From contig NC_080171.1 in the NCBI RefSeq assembly GCF_950295315.1, positions 31,984,361-32,048,360 on the forward strand: a stretch of 64,000 nucleotides of DNA, written 5' to 3'. A program made the translations under genes and the position numbers. Every line of letters begins with the position of its first letter. Position 1 is the first letter of the stretch. Below the pieces are notes generated by a model. It was not told where the DNA came from. It ran no database searches and saw only the letters and a list, made by a program, of their open reading frames with translations. This DNA comes from Erinaceus europaeus. Its lineage: Eukaryota > Chordata > Mammalia > Eulipotyphla > Erinaceidae. Positions 19,741 to 31,073 of the stretch are shown here, piece after piece.

Positions 19741-21240
19741 TTATTTTTTAATTTATTTATAAAATGGAAATATTGACAAGACCATAAAATAAGAGGGGTA
19801 CAATTCCACACAATTCCTACCACCAGAGCTATGTATCCTATCCCCTCAGTTGGAAGCTTTCCTATTCTTTATCCCTCTGGGAGTATGGACCCAGGATCAT
19901 TATGGGATGCAGAAAGTGGAAAGTCTGGTTTCTGTAATTGCTTCTCTGCTGAACATGGTGTTGGCAGGTCGATTCATACTTCTAGCCTGTCTCTCTCCTT
20001 CCTTAGTGGGGCAGGGCTCTGAAGAGGTGGAATTCCAGGGCATGTTCCAGGATGAGGTCATCTTTCCAGTGAAGTTAGGTTGGTGTCATGGAAGCCTCTG
20101 CAGTTTGGTGGCTGAAAAGCATTAAGATATAAAGCAGAACAAATTGTTTAGTAATCAGGAACCTAAAGGCAAGAATATAGCAGATGAGATTTGGGGTCTC
20201 TGTTTTGGAAAAAGCTAGTAGGCCTATTTTAGGTATATTTCAAGGGGCACATGACTTCACTATTTTTTTTTTTTGCCTGAGTCCAACAGCTAACAGGAGA
20301 TGGTATCAAAGTTGGAAATAGGACTAGAAGAGAGTAGCTCCCAAATATGGGAAAGGCATATAAATATTGTTAACTGTAAACCCCATTAATTTTCTCTGGG
20401 GCCCATATTCATCATAGGAGCCTGTGTAACCTCTGCATCCTTGTCTGAGATTGTATTCTGTGGTCATAGCTAGGAACATTCCAGGCTGCACTAATTTCAG
20501 GACTCATCTTCCTCCAGCGATAGAATATGTTGATCCAACCTCCCTTTGGAGAATGGAACTGTCCTTACCATTGGTTTTTTTTTTTCTTTCTTTCTTTTTT
20601 TCTAATTTTTTTTTAATATTTTATTTTCCCTTTTTGTTGCCCTTGTTGTTTTTCATTGTTGTTGTAGTCATTGTTGTTGTTGTTGTTGTTGTCGTCGTTG
20701 TTAGATAGGACAGAGAGAAATGGAGAGAGGAGGAGAGAAAGATAGACACCTGCAGACCTGCTTCACCGCCTGTGAAGCAACTCCTCTACAGGTGGGGAGC
20801 CGGGATCCTTCCACGGTCCTTGCACTTTGCGCCATGTGCGCTTAACCCGCTGAGCTACCACCCGACTCCCTGTCCTTACCATTGTTGATCTTCACAGGGG
20901 GCAAGGTCCTATAGGGGCCCACAAAGGGGTACACTATGTTGTTCCTGATGGAGATGAGCAGTGACAGTGGCAAGAGGGATCTGATATCAGTCTACGCCCA
21001 TCATGTTTATGTGGCAATCCCAGGATTCCCTGACTAGGGCCCCAGGTGGCCTGGTAATAACCAAAAGAGCCATCATTAAAATATGCTGGTCTCTTGCTCA
21101 TAACCAGCTTCTGTAGTCCTTGTTTTGTCTGACTAACTAGCCTTGGAGTGATTGAGGGACGTGAAATAGGAAGTAGGTGAGGAGGGTATCTAGGTCCAAG
21201 TAGAAACTATTTGATTAGGTACTTCATGGTGTCTTTTTTA
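19741..21240 (-). mobile_element. Long L1-B unit, copy I (split by SINE-A)
   Basis: It begins at the poly(A)-side block ACCATAAAATAAGAGGGGTAC and continues beyond the usual ~480 bp into a body shared with 21329-22088 (for example CACAAAGGGGTACACTATG and GTGGCCTGGTAATAACC). SINE-A at 20574-20870 interrupts it. It has about 170 bp (near 20165-20330) that copy II lacks. The body up to ~21090 is shared; the last ~150 bp are seen only here. Confidence 0.68.
20574..20870 (-). mobile_element. SINE-A
   Basis: It is inserted in the long L1-B unit with a perfect 14-bp duplication TGTCCTTACCATTG (20560-20573 and 20871-20884). A small deletion affects the box B region. Confidence 0.94.
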
Positions 21241-21263
21241 GGCCTTTCTACTTGCTTGCCCCT

Positions 21264-21328
21264 TAGCACCCAACCAAAAAGATATGTGTACACCAATGTT
21301 TATAGCAGCACAATTCGTAACAGCCAGA
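21264..21328 (+). mobile_element. L1 ORF2 3'-part fragment
   Basis: Matches ORF2 bases about 4455-4525 of the intact L1 (CCAACCAAAAAGATATGTGTAC, GCAGCACAATTCGTAACAGCC). It is joined head-on to the reverse-strand L1-B at 21329. Confidence 0.75.
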
Positions 21329-22088
21329 TTCCCTATTCTTTATCCATCTGGGAGTATGGACCAGATGGGTGCAGAAGGTGGAAGGTCTGGCTTCCGTAAT
21401 AGCTTCTCCACTGGACATGGGCATTGGTCAGTCAATCCATACCCCTACCCTGCTTCTATCTTTCCCTGTGGGGTAGAGCTTTGGAGACGTGGGGGTTCCA
21501 GCACACATTGGTGAGGTCATCTACCCAGGGAGGTCAGGTTGGCATCATGGTTGCATCTGAAACTTGGTGGCTGAAAAAACATTAAGCTATAAAACAGAAC
21601 AAATTGTTTAATAATCAGGAACCTAAAGGTAAGAAGAGAGTAGCTCCCAAATATGGGAAAAGTATATAAATAACCCATTGATCTGACCTGGGGCCCATGT
21701 CTATTCATATTTAGCACAGGAGCCTGTGTAACCTCTGCATCCCTATCAATCTGAGCTCACATTCCATGGTCATAGCTAGGCTTCACTCATTTCAGAACCT
21801 ATCTCCCTCGAGTGGCAGAGTATGTTGACGTAACCTCCTTTTGGAGAGTGGGGCAGTTTCTACCATAGTTGTTCTACATTGAGGGCAAGGTCCTATAGAG
21901 GCTCACAAAAGAGTTTATGATGCTGTTCCTGATGAAGATGACCAGTGATGGTGGAGAGAGGGATCTATTAGAGGTCTAGGTCCATCATATCTGTGTGGGA
22001 ATCCCACGTCTAGGGCCTCAGATGATGGGGTGGCCTGGTAGTGACCAAAGAGTGCCATCATTAAAGTGTGCTGGTCTCTTGTAGGGCA
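21329..22088 (-). mobile_element. Long L1-B unit, copy II
   Basis: It lacks the terminal ~80 bp and poly(A) side. Otherwise it is collinear with copy I up to GTGCTGGTCTCTTG. It carries no coding frame. Confidence 0.68.
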
Positions 22089-22274
22089 ATTTCTTGATAT
22101 ATATAAATAGATAGAGTAGTGGAAAAGGAGTAGGGTTATCAGATGGAATCTGATGGAATTGTTGCAAAAGACATGACATTGGCTCTATAAAATGAAGCAA
22201 ACTATAATCTCTCCCATCTATTAATAATTTCTTTGTGAATGTTAGAGAAGAGTCATGACATTTGTTAAATTGTC

Positions 22275-22545
22275 TTTCCTCTAGTTTTACTGTGAGATAA
22301 TTGACACATAATAACATGTAAGTGTAAGGTGTACAGTGGGATAATCTAATACGTGTGCATGTTGTAAAATGATAATAACCATGAAGTTGGATATCTGTTC
22401 TATCCCATAGTTGTTTTTGTGTGCATGGTAAGTGCTTTAAAAATAGCTCTTAGTGATTTTCAAGTATTCACTACAGTATTGTTATTGTCTCCAAGCTATA
22501 AGTTAAGCCACCAGAACTAATTCATCTTGTTGTAGGAGGTCTGCT
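22275..22545 (-). mobile_element. Ancient L1M
   Basis: TTTTACTGTGAGATAATTGAC, GGTGTACAGTGGGATAATC and AACTAATTCATCTTGTTG follow in the order known for reverse-strand L1M 3' sequence. Confidence 0.68.
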
Positions 22546-22599
22546 CCCTTAGACTACCTTCTCTCATCTCTCCTGCCCTTCCCATTGATCCATGAATTA

Positions 22600-22790
22600 T
22601 TGTCTGCAGGTGTCTCTTTTTATTTCTCCCTCTCTATCTGCCCCTCCTACCTCAGTTTCTCTCCATCCTATCTAATTAAAAAGAAAGGAAAGAAAAAAAA
22701 AGGGGGGGGAGGAAATGGCTGCCAAGAGTTGTGGGTTGCTAGTACTAGTACTGAGCCCTCGTGATAACCCTGATGGTGATGGGGGGGGGA
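22600..22790 (+). mobile_element. SINE-B-long, head missing
   Basis: It starts at GTCTGCAGGTGTCTC, continues through the pyrimidine-rich body, and ends in the extra domain (GGAAATGGCTGCCAAGAG, CTGAGCCCTCGTGATAACCC). Confidence 0.75.
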
Positions 22791-22854
22791 TTTTACCAAG
22801 ATTGTTCCTTCCATCTTATAAGAAATTTTATGTTGTATCTCAAAATCTTTGTAT

Positions 22855-23051
22855 GTTTTCTTTTAATTTTATCTTATTGTCTATTTTACTTGCTAGGGCA
22901 GAGAGAAATTGAGAGGGGGAGAGAGAGAGAAGAGAGAGAAAGAAAAAGACCTGTGAAGCTTCCCCCTGCAAGTAGGGACTCGTGGGTTGAACCCAAGTCA
23001 TTGTGTTTGGTAATGTGTTGACTCAGCTGGATGCACTACCACTTGGTTCCC
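22855..23051 (-). mobile_element. SINE-B
   Basis: The body contains GGGCAGAGAGAAATTGAGAG; part of the GCAGCACTGCTTCA region is deleted before GTGAAGCTTCCCCC; the head ends CACTACCACTTGGTTCCCC. Confidence 0.82.
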
Positions 23052-24239
23052 CGTGTATGCTTTCTTACCAGTGATTCCCTGAAGGATTCCCATTCGTTCC
23101 TGAGCAAGTAGTTCTGTGAGTTTTTCTGTGTCTGGCCAGTGCCCTCGACTTAGTATTATGCATTGCTAAACAGTGGACCAACTGTTGGGGTATAAAGAAC
23201 TGATAGATTGCATCTGATATTTTTCTTTCTTCATAAAGCTGCTGAATAAAAAGTTATTTTTAATGGTAGAGCTCAGAAAGAAAGCTAGTGGGTAATAGCT
23301 GATAATGGCTATTAAAATTTACATCAATCATTCCCTGTATTTTTAGCTTCACGAAAAGCAAAACACCCCTGGCTTGCATTGCTGTGTAGTCAAAAGAGAT
23401 GCAAATATAACCAAGATTTCCCCCCCTCTTTGTGACTAATCGCTTGAAGAAAAGAGGAGGTGTGATAGTCGGGAAACCCAGCCTACGCCTTTCAGTCTTC
23501 AAATATTTGGGATAAATTGTTCTCGTGTGTACAAGTGAGAATTCCCCCAGCATATAGAAGGCTGTTTCAGAAATCTCAGAACTGTGTGGGCTCTCACCCT
23601 GATCTGACTACTGATTGGGGAACCTTCTAGAATGACACTATTGAAATGAGGCATCAGGCCTTCACAAAGTAGGAATTATGGACTATGCAGGGCTGGCCTT
23701 TGCCAGAATGAAGAGTAGAGTTTGACAGGGAAAAAACCAGCTTGGAAGAATCAGGAGTGGAGGTGGGTGAAAAACCACACATTTCTAGAAGGTCATCTAC
23801 CCAGATAAGGCCGGTATTAGAGTTGTTGGAAAGAGTGAATGATAGAATCTTTGTGCAGCCCTTAGTGTGGAACCTCTTTTTAGTTAGAACACAGTAATTT
23901 GTATCTATTTTCTCTGCTAAGGCTATGACCTTCATCACATTACATACTGCACTGAATTTTAATTTCCTGTGGTGGCTATGTCTGAGTATGAGTATGTATC
24001 TGCCAAAACAGAGGAGGACATTCTGGGGTTGACCTATTATTCCGTGGAATCTCCTCTTTCCCTGTCTCATCTTGTCTGCTTTGTCAGCATGCTACTTGGA
24101 CACGTGTATGCTCTGAACCAGTGCAGAGTGTATGGTGTCAGCTAGAGGTATTTGGGTAGATATTCTCTATCAAGTTGAGGAAGTAATTACTTTTAACCAT
24201 TAAAAAGATGACTAATAGCCAAATTTACCAGACATGGGT
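23052..24239. other. Unassigned intronic DNA
   Basis: About 1.2 kb without a repeat I recognise. Reading frames of up to 138 codons occur on the reverse strand but show no domain, start context or splice support. Confidence 0.4.
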
Positions 24240-24420
24240 TTTAAAAAATGTTTTTTTATTATCTCTTGGGCTTCATTGCTATGGGCTAACTTTTTCAGAT
24301 AGAGCAAGATTTGAAAGGCAGAATTGAAAGGCAGAGAATTGAAAGGCAGAGAGAAACAGAGAGATAGACACCACAGCCCCAAAGCTTCCTGCAATGCAGT
24401 ACACATGACAAAGCATATTT
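24240..24420 (-). mobile_element. Degenerate SINE
   Basis: AGAGAGATAGACACCACAGCCCCAAAGC resembles the SINE-B body. Three imperfect copies of TTGAAAGGCAGAGA occur at 24311-24345. Confidence 0.45.
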
Positions 24421-24486
24421 TGCAAGCCCAGGCTGAAATATTAACTGCTGTGTTCTAGATGTATGGCCCTTGAATATGTGATTTAG

Positions 24487-24691
24487 GGACCAGACAGTGG
24501 CACACCTGGTTAAGGGCATACATTACAGTACACAAGGACCTGGGGTCAAGGTCCTGGTCCCACCTGTAGGAGGAAAGCTTTATGAGTGGTGAAGTAGAGC
24601 TGCAGTTGTCTTTTTGTCTCTCTCCCACTCTCTTCTCAATTTCTCTCTGTCTCTATCCAATAATAAAAATAAATAAAAGGATTAAAAAAAA
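24487..24691 (+). mobile_element. SINE-B
   Basis: Head GGACCAGACAGTGGCACACC; tail (AATAAA). GAATATGTGATTTAG (24472-24486) and GAATATGTGAGTTAG (24692-24706) form a 15-bp duplication with one mismatch. Confidence 0.91.
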
Positions 24692-24889
24692 GAATATGTG
24701 AGTTAGGCTTTCTGAGTCTTGATTTCCTTTGTATGATAACAACAATCCCATGCAGAAAGCACTGGAGTCAGAAAAGCTTAAAACCTTAAGAAACTTTTGA
24801 GAATTGCACCTGGCAGTGGCAGTAAATCCTGACACAGGGGGAAAAAGAATAAAAACAGGGAACAAAGGACCTTTCTTGTACTGAATCTT

Positions 24890-25159
24890 TTTTTAAAAAA
24901 TTTATTCTCTTTTGTTGTCCTTGTTTTATTGTTGTTATTATTGATGTCATTGTTGTTGAATAGGACAGAGAGAAATGGAGAGAGGAGGGAAAGACATAGA
25001 GGGAGAGAGAAAGATAAACACCTGCAGACCGGTTTCACTGCCTGTGAAGTGACTCCCCTGCAGGTGGGGAGCTGGGGGCTCGAACCGGGATCCTTACACC
25101 GGTCCTTGTGCTTTGCGCCACATGAGCTTAACCTGCTGTGTTACCGCCCGACTGCCACA
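24890..25159 (-). mobile_element. SINE-A
   Basis: A perfect 13-bp duplication TGTACTGAATCTT flanks it (24877-24889 and 25160-25172). Confidence 0.94.
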
Positions 25160-25337
25160 TGTACTGAATCTTAACAGAAATTGCCAAGAAGCACTGACAC
25201 ACCAGATATGACTCCCTGAGTATTAGAGTGGGTCTTTGTGCCAGTCAGAAGAAAGATGACCCTCTGTTTTGGAATGAAAGTCACAGAACACAGGTGGAGT
25301 ACTGGATGTGAAAAAAATCCCAGGCAAAAGTCAAAGA

Positions 25338-25440
25338 AGGGCTAGTGAAATAGCTCACTTGGGTAGTGTGCTGCTTCGCCTTGTGTGCAGTCAGACCCTT
25401 TTAAATCACTGCAGTCTTGATTCAACTAAATCTCTTGCAA
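25338..25440 (+). mobile_element. SINE-E, partial
   Basis: GGGCTAGTGAAATAGCTCACTTGGGTAGTGTGCTGCTTCGCC matches the heads at 35445 and 42908; the 3' half is degraded. Confidence 0.65.
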
Positions 25441-26110
25441 CATGGGAACTGTTTTGTTTTGCTTTTATTTATCAGAGTGGGGAGATGCTACCATGAATTT
25501 GTGAGAGGGACTGGGTTTTGATTGCCTACCAAAGAAGCTGGCAGGGTTAGCTGGCCACTTGTGTCCTCCCTTTGATTTTTTAGTTATACACTGAATTCTA
25601 GGCAGTTATTGGGGCATACATATCATGTACCCCCTGAGTGTCTGGCCTCGGTGGCTGTTCTTTCCTGGTTTTCAGGTTACTGCTAAAATAATAACCATAA
25701 CCATACTCCCCCTCCAACTTAAGAATAGTCATTGTGCACAAGATGCCGTTAGTCAACCTGGCTTATATTTTTCAATTATATCAGCCATAATATACTGAAG
25801 ATGTAACTGGTAATGATGCTGATTAGCATATATTTGAATAACACAAATCAAAGCAACTTTTAGCTTCTGTGTGAGAACTACGGATTAGGTCTGAATGACA
25901 TAAGAGGGCCTTCTGTTCTTGTGTTTCTTTACAGTTCTCATTACTTAGTTTTGATATTACTATTTTCTTCACTGTCTTGGAATGATGCAGTTTTACGAAT
26001 GTAAGCCACAAATACCGAATGCCACTTATATCTGTAATGGAACAGAACAATTAACTAAGCAATGCATCTCTTGCTACTTAAATTCCATTAAAAATATATA
26101 TCCTGCTTTT
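25441..26110. other. Unassigned intronic DNA
   Basis: I recognise nothing here apart from AT-rich single-copy-looking sequence. Confidence 0.4.
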
Positions 26111-26127
26111 TTATTTTCTTCCATTTT

Positions 26128-26181
26128 CTCCTTCCTTCCTTCTTTCCTTCCTTCCTTCCTTCCTTCCTTCCTTCCTTCCTC
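26128..26181. repeat. (CTTC)n microsatellite
   Basis: About 13 near-perfect units lie directly on the 3'-tail side of the reverse-strand SINE-B-long that follows. Confidence 0.95.
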
Positions 26182-26194
26182 CCTTTCTTTTTTT

Positions 26195-26430
26195 CTGCCA
26201 GGGTAATCTCTGGGGCTCAGTACCTGCACAACCACTCAATCATTCCCAGAACTCATGTTTCTTTCCTTTTCCTTTCTTTATCTGATACAGAATGAACAGA
26301 GAGGGACAGAGGAGGAGAGAAGCAGAGAGGGAATAGAGACCCTGTAGCACTGCTCCACTACTTGTGATACTCCCCCCGCCCCACAGGGGGGCAACCAGGG
26401 ACTTGAACCTCGGTCCAAAGATGCTGTTTT
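26195..26430 (-). mobile_element. SINE-B-long, head truncated
   Basis: CTGCCAGGGTAATCTCTGGGG opens the extra domain; the head ends within GACTTGAACCTCGGTCC. Confidence 0.78.
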
Positions 26431-26457
26431 TTGGTAAGAGCTGTGGTGCCTGTCGCT

Positions 26458-27112
26458 TGGAGACTGAAAGAATCATGTTAAGTGAGATAAGTCAGTAACA
26501 GAATGATGAATGAATATGGGATGATCTCACTCATAGACAGAAGTTGAAAAATACTACCATGATGCCAACCTGCCTTCCCTGGGCAAATAACCTCACCAAT
26601 GTGTTCTGGAATCCCACCTCCTCAGAGCTCTACCCCACTAGGGAAAGGTATAGACAGGCTGGGGATATGGATCAACCTGTCAACACCCATGTTCAGAGGA
26701 GAAGCAATTACAGAAGCCAGACCTTTTACCTTCTATACCCCATAGAGATCTTTGGTCCATACTTCCTGAGGGATAAAGAATAGGAAAGCTTCCAGTGGAG
26801 CGGATGGGATATGGCACTCTGGTGGTGGGAATTGTATGAATTGTATCCGTTATCCCACAATCTTGTCAATCATTGTTAAATCATTAATGACAATAAAAAA
26901 AGAAATTTAAAAATATGAAAACACAAAGCAGGACTAGGACTGGGTTTGGTGTATTGCACCAGAGTGAAAGACTGTGGAGTAGGGGAGTGGCAGAGGTGGA
27001 CCTCTGCCAGGGGGTTGAATTGTTATGTGGAAAACTGAGAAATGTTACACATGTACAAACTACTGTGATTTACTGTTGACTGTAAGCCGTTAATTCCCCC
27101 AATAAAGAAAGT
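26458..27112 (+). mobile_element. L1 3' end split by an L1-B insertion
   Basis: The end of ORF2 (GAATCATGTTAAGTGAGATAAG to ACAGAAGTTGAAAAA, ~26550) is followed by a 5'-truncated L1-B with its own A-rich tail (to ~26905). The L1-A-type 3' UTR then resumes (GAAAACACAAAGCAGGACTAGG) and ends CCCCCAATAAAG. AAAAATA at both joints may be the target duplication of the inserted B unit. Confidence 0.82.
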
Positions 27113-27846
27113 ATCCATTTATACATACATGCTTGAATTTTTAAAGCAGAAAGGCACACAAAGAGAGCACTTCACTTTTATGTTTGATTGAACCACAATC
27201 ATTCTCCAGCTAGTACTTGTCCTTCACAATAGAAACAACAATGTCTCATTACTTTTGTTTACTCATCTGCCTTATGGAGACAAATGGACTGAGTCTCTTA
27301 ATTCATGAAATTAATGCAGCCTCCTACCCCTGGAAGTCAAACTTCCAGCAGCAAACCGAGCATCAGTTGTTATTTAGGGGCCTTGCCATAGTCTGGAAGC
27401 CCCTGTGAAATTCTAGGTATTCAGATGGGAATAGATTTCTTCCTTTAGAGGTGGAAGAGTCAGTTGTACATTTACGAAGGCTCTTCCTTCTCCCAACCTT
27501 TATTATGGGAACATGACACTTTTATCAGATGGGGATTATGGGAGTGAGGTTCCTATGCCAGAATAGACTCTTCCCAGTCTCCTGGGCTTTTGTTCCTGAT
27601 TCTCCTGGCTGTTTCTTGCTTCCTTTGTGCCAGTGACCCTTCCCTAACACCTCTGTTCTCTGTAAACCTTTCTCCATTCATGGCTGATAGGCCTGCACAG
27701 CCTCAGAGAGCAGCCTCAGTGGCAGCAGCACTGAGGACTTTGCCTGGTTCCAGGGATGATTCCAAGTTCTTCCAAGGAAAACTCTCTCAAGAAACACTTT
27801 CAGAATATTTTAGTTTTCACCAGGTTGTAAACTCATTCTTTCAGAG
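27113..27846. other. Unassigned intronic DNA
   Basis: No repeat or exon recognised. An 87-codon frame near 27590 has no splice context that I can defend. Confidence 0.4.
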
Positions 27847-28045
27847 GGGATGAGTGGTGGTGCAACTGGTAGAGCACACACATTCCATGCCCAAGGACTC
27901 CTGCTCCACACATGTCATGTGTGGGGGAGGCTTCATAACTGGTGAAGCAGGGCTGCGGGTGTCTTGCTTTCTTTCTCCCTTTCAGTGTCCCTCCTTTTCA
28001 GTTTCCCTGTCTTCTATCAAAAGCAAAAAAATCCGATTTTTTTTT
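27847..28045 (+). mobile_element. SINE-B
   Basis: Head GATGAGTGGTGGTGCAACTGG, then GGTGAAGCAGGGCTGCGGGTGTC, ending in an A/T-rich tail near 28025-28045. Confidence 0.82.
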
Positions 28046-28797
28046 TTTTCGGGGACCAGGGAAATGTGGGAACAGGAGGCTGTGGGAGGTGACAGGACTG
28101 TGTGGGTGCAGTAAATTGCAGTCCTCACCTTCAGTGGAAGGGATGACTGATACCAAGCTCCAAAAGACCTTGGGAATCAACTCTCTACCTCAGGAGTCTG
28201 TAGTCCCTGTGATTTTTCCTCTCATACTAAATACCATTGTCCTCTCTGCGTTCTCTTACTGGGCCTGAGGCATTGGCTCTTCCCTTCTAGTAAATTTTTG
28301 GGCACAAGGAGCCGAAATGTAAGTTGTGTTAATTGGAACAACAAGTTTTGTCGGAATCTCTGGAGGTTTGTACTGAGCGTAAACGTCAAGATTGTTAATC
28401 TGGAGACTTTGCTTCCATTTCCCTGAGAATATTTTGGCACCCTCCTGTGCTGGCTTTTTTTTTGTAGACTGATTCAGGATGACTCCTGTATGTATGCATA
28501 AAAGAAAGCTGCTTCCTGAAGCTCTTTGAGAAGAGTCAACAGGAGCCACCCCTCCTATTTAAATAGAATAGCTCCTCCTATGTAAAAAATTTTAAGTAAT
28601 TTTTAAGTCTATATAATGATGTGCCTCAGAGGAGAGAATATCAGAACAGAACATATCTTGCTATACAACAAGCTCAAATTGTGCACTCCCCGTCTTTTTA
28701 ACTTAAACTATCTTGTGTCCATTTATGAACTAATCAGATAAGAGGAGTAGAATTACCCTATCAGCCCTTGAGTCCTCTAGTTAGTTGTGGGTTATTG
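28046..28797. other. Unassigned intronic DNA
   Basis: No repeat family or gene recognised. Confidence 0.4.
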
Positions 28798-28922
28798 TTT
28801 CTCCTCCCTCCCTCCCAGCCTCCTTCCCTCCCTCCTTCCCATCCTTCCTCTCTTCCTCTCTCCCACCCTCTCTCCCTCCCTTCCTTTCTTCCTTCTTCCC
28901 TCCCTTTTCCCCTTCCTTTACT
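28798..28922. repeat. Polypyrimidine tract (CCTT/CCCT)n
   Basis: Irregular CCTT/CCCT units lead into the reverse-strand SINE beginning at 28923. Confidence 0.92.
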
Positions 28923-29230
28923 TTGCCACCAGTGTTATCGCTGGGGTTCACTGCTGGCACTACAAGTCCACTGCTCCTGGTGGACATTTTCTCTCTCTCT
29001 TTTTTAATTTGATAGGACAGATAAATTGAAAAGGGAGGGGGAGATAGAAAGGGAGAGAGAAAGACAGATCCCTGCAGACCTGCTTCACTGCTTGTGAAGC
29101 GACTCCCCTGTAGGTGTGGAGCGGGGTGGGGCATTGGTAGGGGAAAGCTTGCACCCAAATCCTTGCATGGGTCCTTGCACTTCATCCTTTGTGTGCTTAG
29201 CCGGGCATGCTATTGCTCTGCCTCCTGGAT
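28923..29230 (-). mobile_element. SINE-A-long with internal insertion
   Basis: GCCACCAGTGTTATCGCTGGGG, then GACCTGCTTCACTGCTTGTGAAGCGACTCC. Extra sequence (GGGGTGGGGCATTGGTAGGGG) interrupts the region before box B. Confidence 0.82.
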
Positions 29231-29599
29231 TATTTAGTTTCTTGAGGTTTATAGACTTCACTCCTAATCTCTCTGTGTGTGTGGTATGTGTGCACAGGTA
29301 TACTCATGCATTTCTGAAGAAAATCTGGGTTCTCTTAGAAAAGACAGGGATATATGTATGGTGGTCGGGAAGATGGTGATGACTCCTATAATGAATGTGG
29401 TTTGGATTTTATCAAACTGCCTCTTCCCAGCCTGCTGCAGTGGTTGATATCCTGTGTTCGTTATTGCCAGGGTCCACATTCTAAGTGATTGGATCACTTA
29501 ACTCCTCCTTATATCTATACTGTACCAAGCTGGAGGCTATAGCTTTCTTCTGCATCTGCATAAAGACTGGAAACAGATAGGTAAAGTGGATTGAGCTTT

Positions 29600-29795
29600 A
29601 CAGTATCTTGAGCTTGGGTGGCCAACCTGGGTTTGACTCCTTACAAACAAATTTACCATTTCCTAATCCAGCTTTCAAACGTGTGACATAGAAACAATAT
29701 AATTCCCTCAGTGGAGTTGTCAGGAAACCAAATGTAGACATGTAACAGTTATCCGCATACAGTGTGTTTACTAAATAGCAACTTTCATTATTGTG
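29600..29795 (+). mobile_element. MIR
   Basis: GGGTGGCCAACCTGGGTTTGACTCC, then the 3' part GTGGAGTTGTCAGGAAACCAAATG and CATACAGTGTGTTTACTAAATAG, follow the MIR order. Confidence 0.68.
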
Positions 29796-30027
29796 TTCAT
29801 AGCTTCATTCCTGAAGGAAGTGATGCAAACTCTGAACCCATGGTTAAGCAGGACTACTGGGGTAGTTTTATTATCTTCACTTAACCAACATCTAAAAGGT
29901 AGCAAAATGTCATGACTTAACAGTTTTAGTAATTGGGGATTGAGATATGCCACACATTTATTTTTTACTAAAGACACACAAATTTACTAATTTAGCCAGT
30001 TGATCATCCCTCCCCCCACTTTTTTTC

Positions 30028-30272
30028 AAGAGTTTTTAAAAAAATATTTATTTATGTTTGTTGCTCTTGTTGTTTTATTGATGTCGTTATTGTTGGATAG
30101 GGCAGAGAGAAATGGAGAGAGGAGGGAAAGACAGAAAGGGGAAGAGAAAGACAGACACCTGCAGACTGCCCTGCAGGTGGGAAGCTGGGGCCTCGAACCA
30201 GGATCCTTATGCCAGTCCTTGTGTTTTGTGCCACTTGCACTTAACCCGATGTACTACTGCCCAACTCCCCCC
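30028..30272 (-). mobile_element. SINE-A, internally deleted
   Basis: About 30 bp between GACCTGC and CCCCTGCAGG (the palindromic CTTCACNGCNTGTGAAGCGA block) are missing: it reads CAGACTGCCCTGCAGG. The deletion joins two short CTGC/CCTGC repeats. Confidence 0.87.
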
Positions 30273-30711
30273 CCCCCAGACTTTTTTAAAGCAAAAATCC
30301 ATTGTCTCAACTTTGCCATTGAACCTGGGAGTTGAAGTAAATGCATCACCAGCAATTAGCCTTCCACAGAGGTTAGTTTTGGAGGTGAATGTTGTTCCTG
30401 TTCACATTCTTGTATTAGAAAGGGCCTAGGAGATTGGGGATACAGACTTAAAATCAACATTACTTTTTAGGATTCTTGAAAATGACATAGTACATCGGCA
30501 TGGTGCTTGACAGTCCACAAAATGCTCTCCCATTTCACAAGCCACATGGTGTTAAGACCTGTGAGATTATAAATTGTGTTTTGCTCCCTTTCTCTAAGCC
30601 CCATTTCAATGCCTGCTGAGTAAAAGATGTTTAAAATGCTCTACTGAACCTCAAAGTAATCCACTGGGGTGCATTTTGTAGTTGTCATCATTTGCTCTTC
30701 TCTTACACCAG
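30273..30711. other. Unassigned intronic DNA
   Basis: No named element was seen. Confidence 0.4.
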
Positions 30712-30800
30712 AAAAAAAACTAAATCTCAGAAAGATTTCCTGACTTCTTTAAGGTCACCCCACTGGCAAGTGGTAGAAAGGAGGCTCTTAACATAGTGAC
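30712..30800 (-). mobile_element. MIR
   Basis: AAATCTCAGAAAGATTTCCTGACTTCTTTAAGGTCACCCCACTGGCAAGTGG is the reverse complement of the MIR core and its flank. Confidence 0.7.
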
Positions 30801-30959
30801 TTGGTCTTTTCTTCTCTTACACACTTTGGGGTAAGGAAGAAAGAATTTTGCTGAAATGCAAGCTAGTTAGTTATAGCCAAACTTAGGTTTTGTCCTCCAG
30901 GAGGTGGTGGAGTGATAAGCCTTGCTTACATGAGATGTTTTTGTTTTTTTTTTTTTCTT

Positions 30960-31050
30960 TCGATCCCTGACACCACATATGCTCTAAATTGCTGTACTGG
31001 CCTTTCTTCTTCTGTCTCCCTCCACCCCTATCTCTCATAAAATAAAGTTT
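30960..31050 (+). mobile_element. SINE-C 3' half
   Basis: CGATCCCTGACACCACATATGC and CCCCTATCTCTCATAAAATAAAG remain; the box A region is lost. Confidence 0.55.
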
Positions 31051-31073
31051 AAAAAGAAATTAAAGGCAAGTTA

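Noticed and set aside
23654..24070. A 138-codon reverse-strand frame in unassigned DNA.
   Set aside because: I see no recognisable domain, no supported splice sites, and it starts at a chance ATG in otherwise non-coding-looking sequence.
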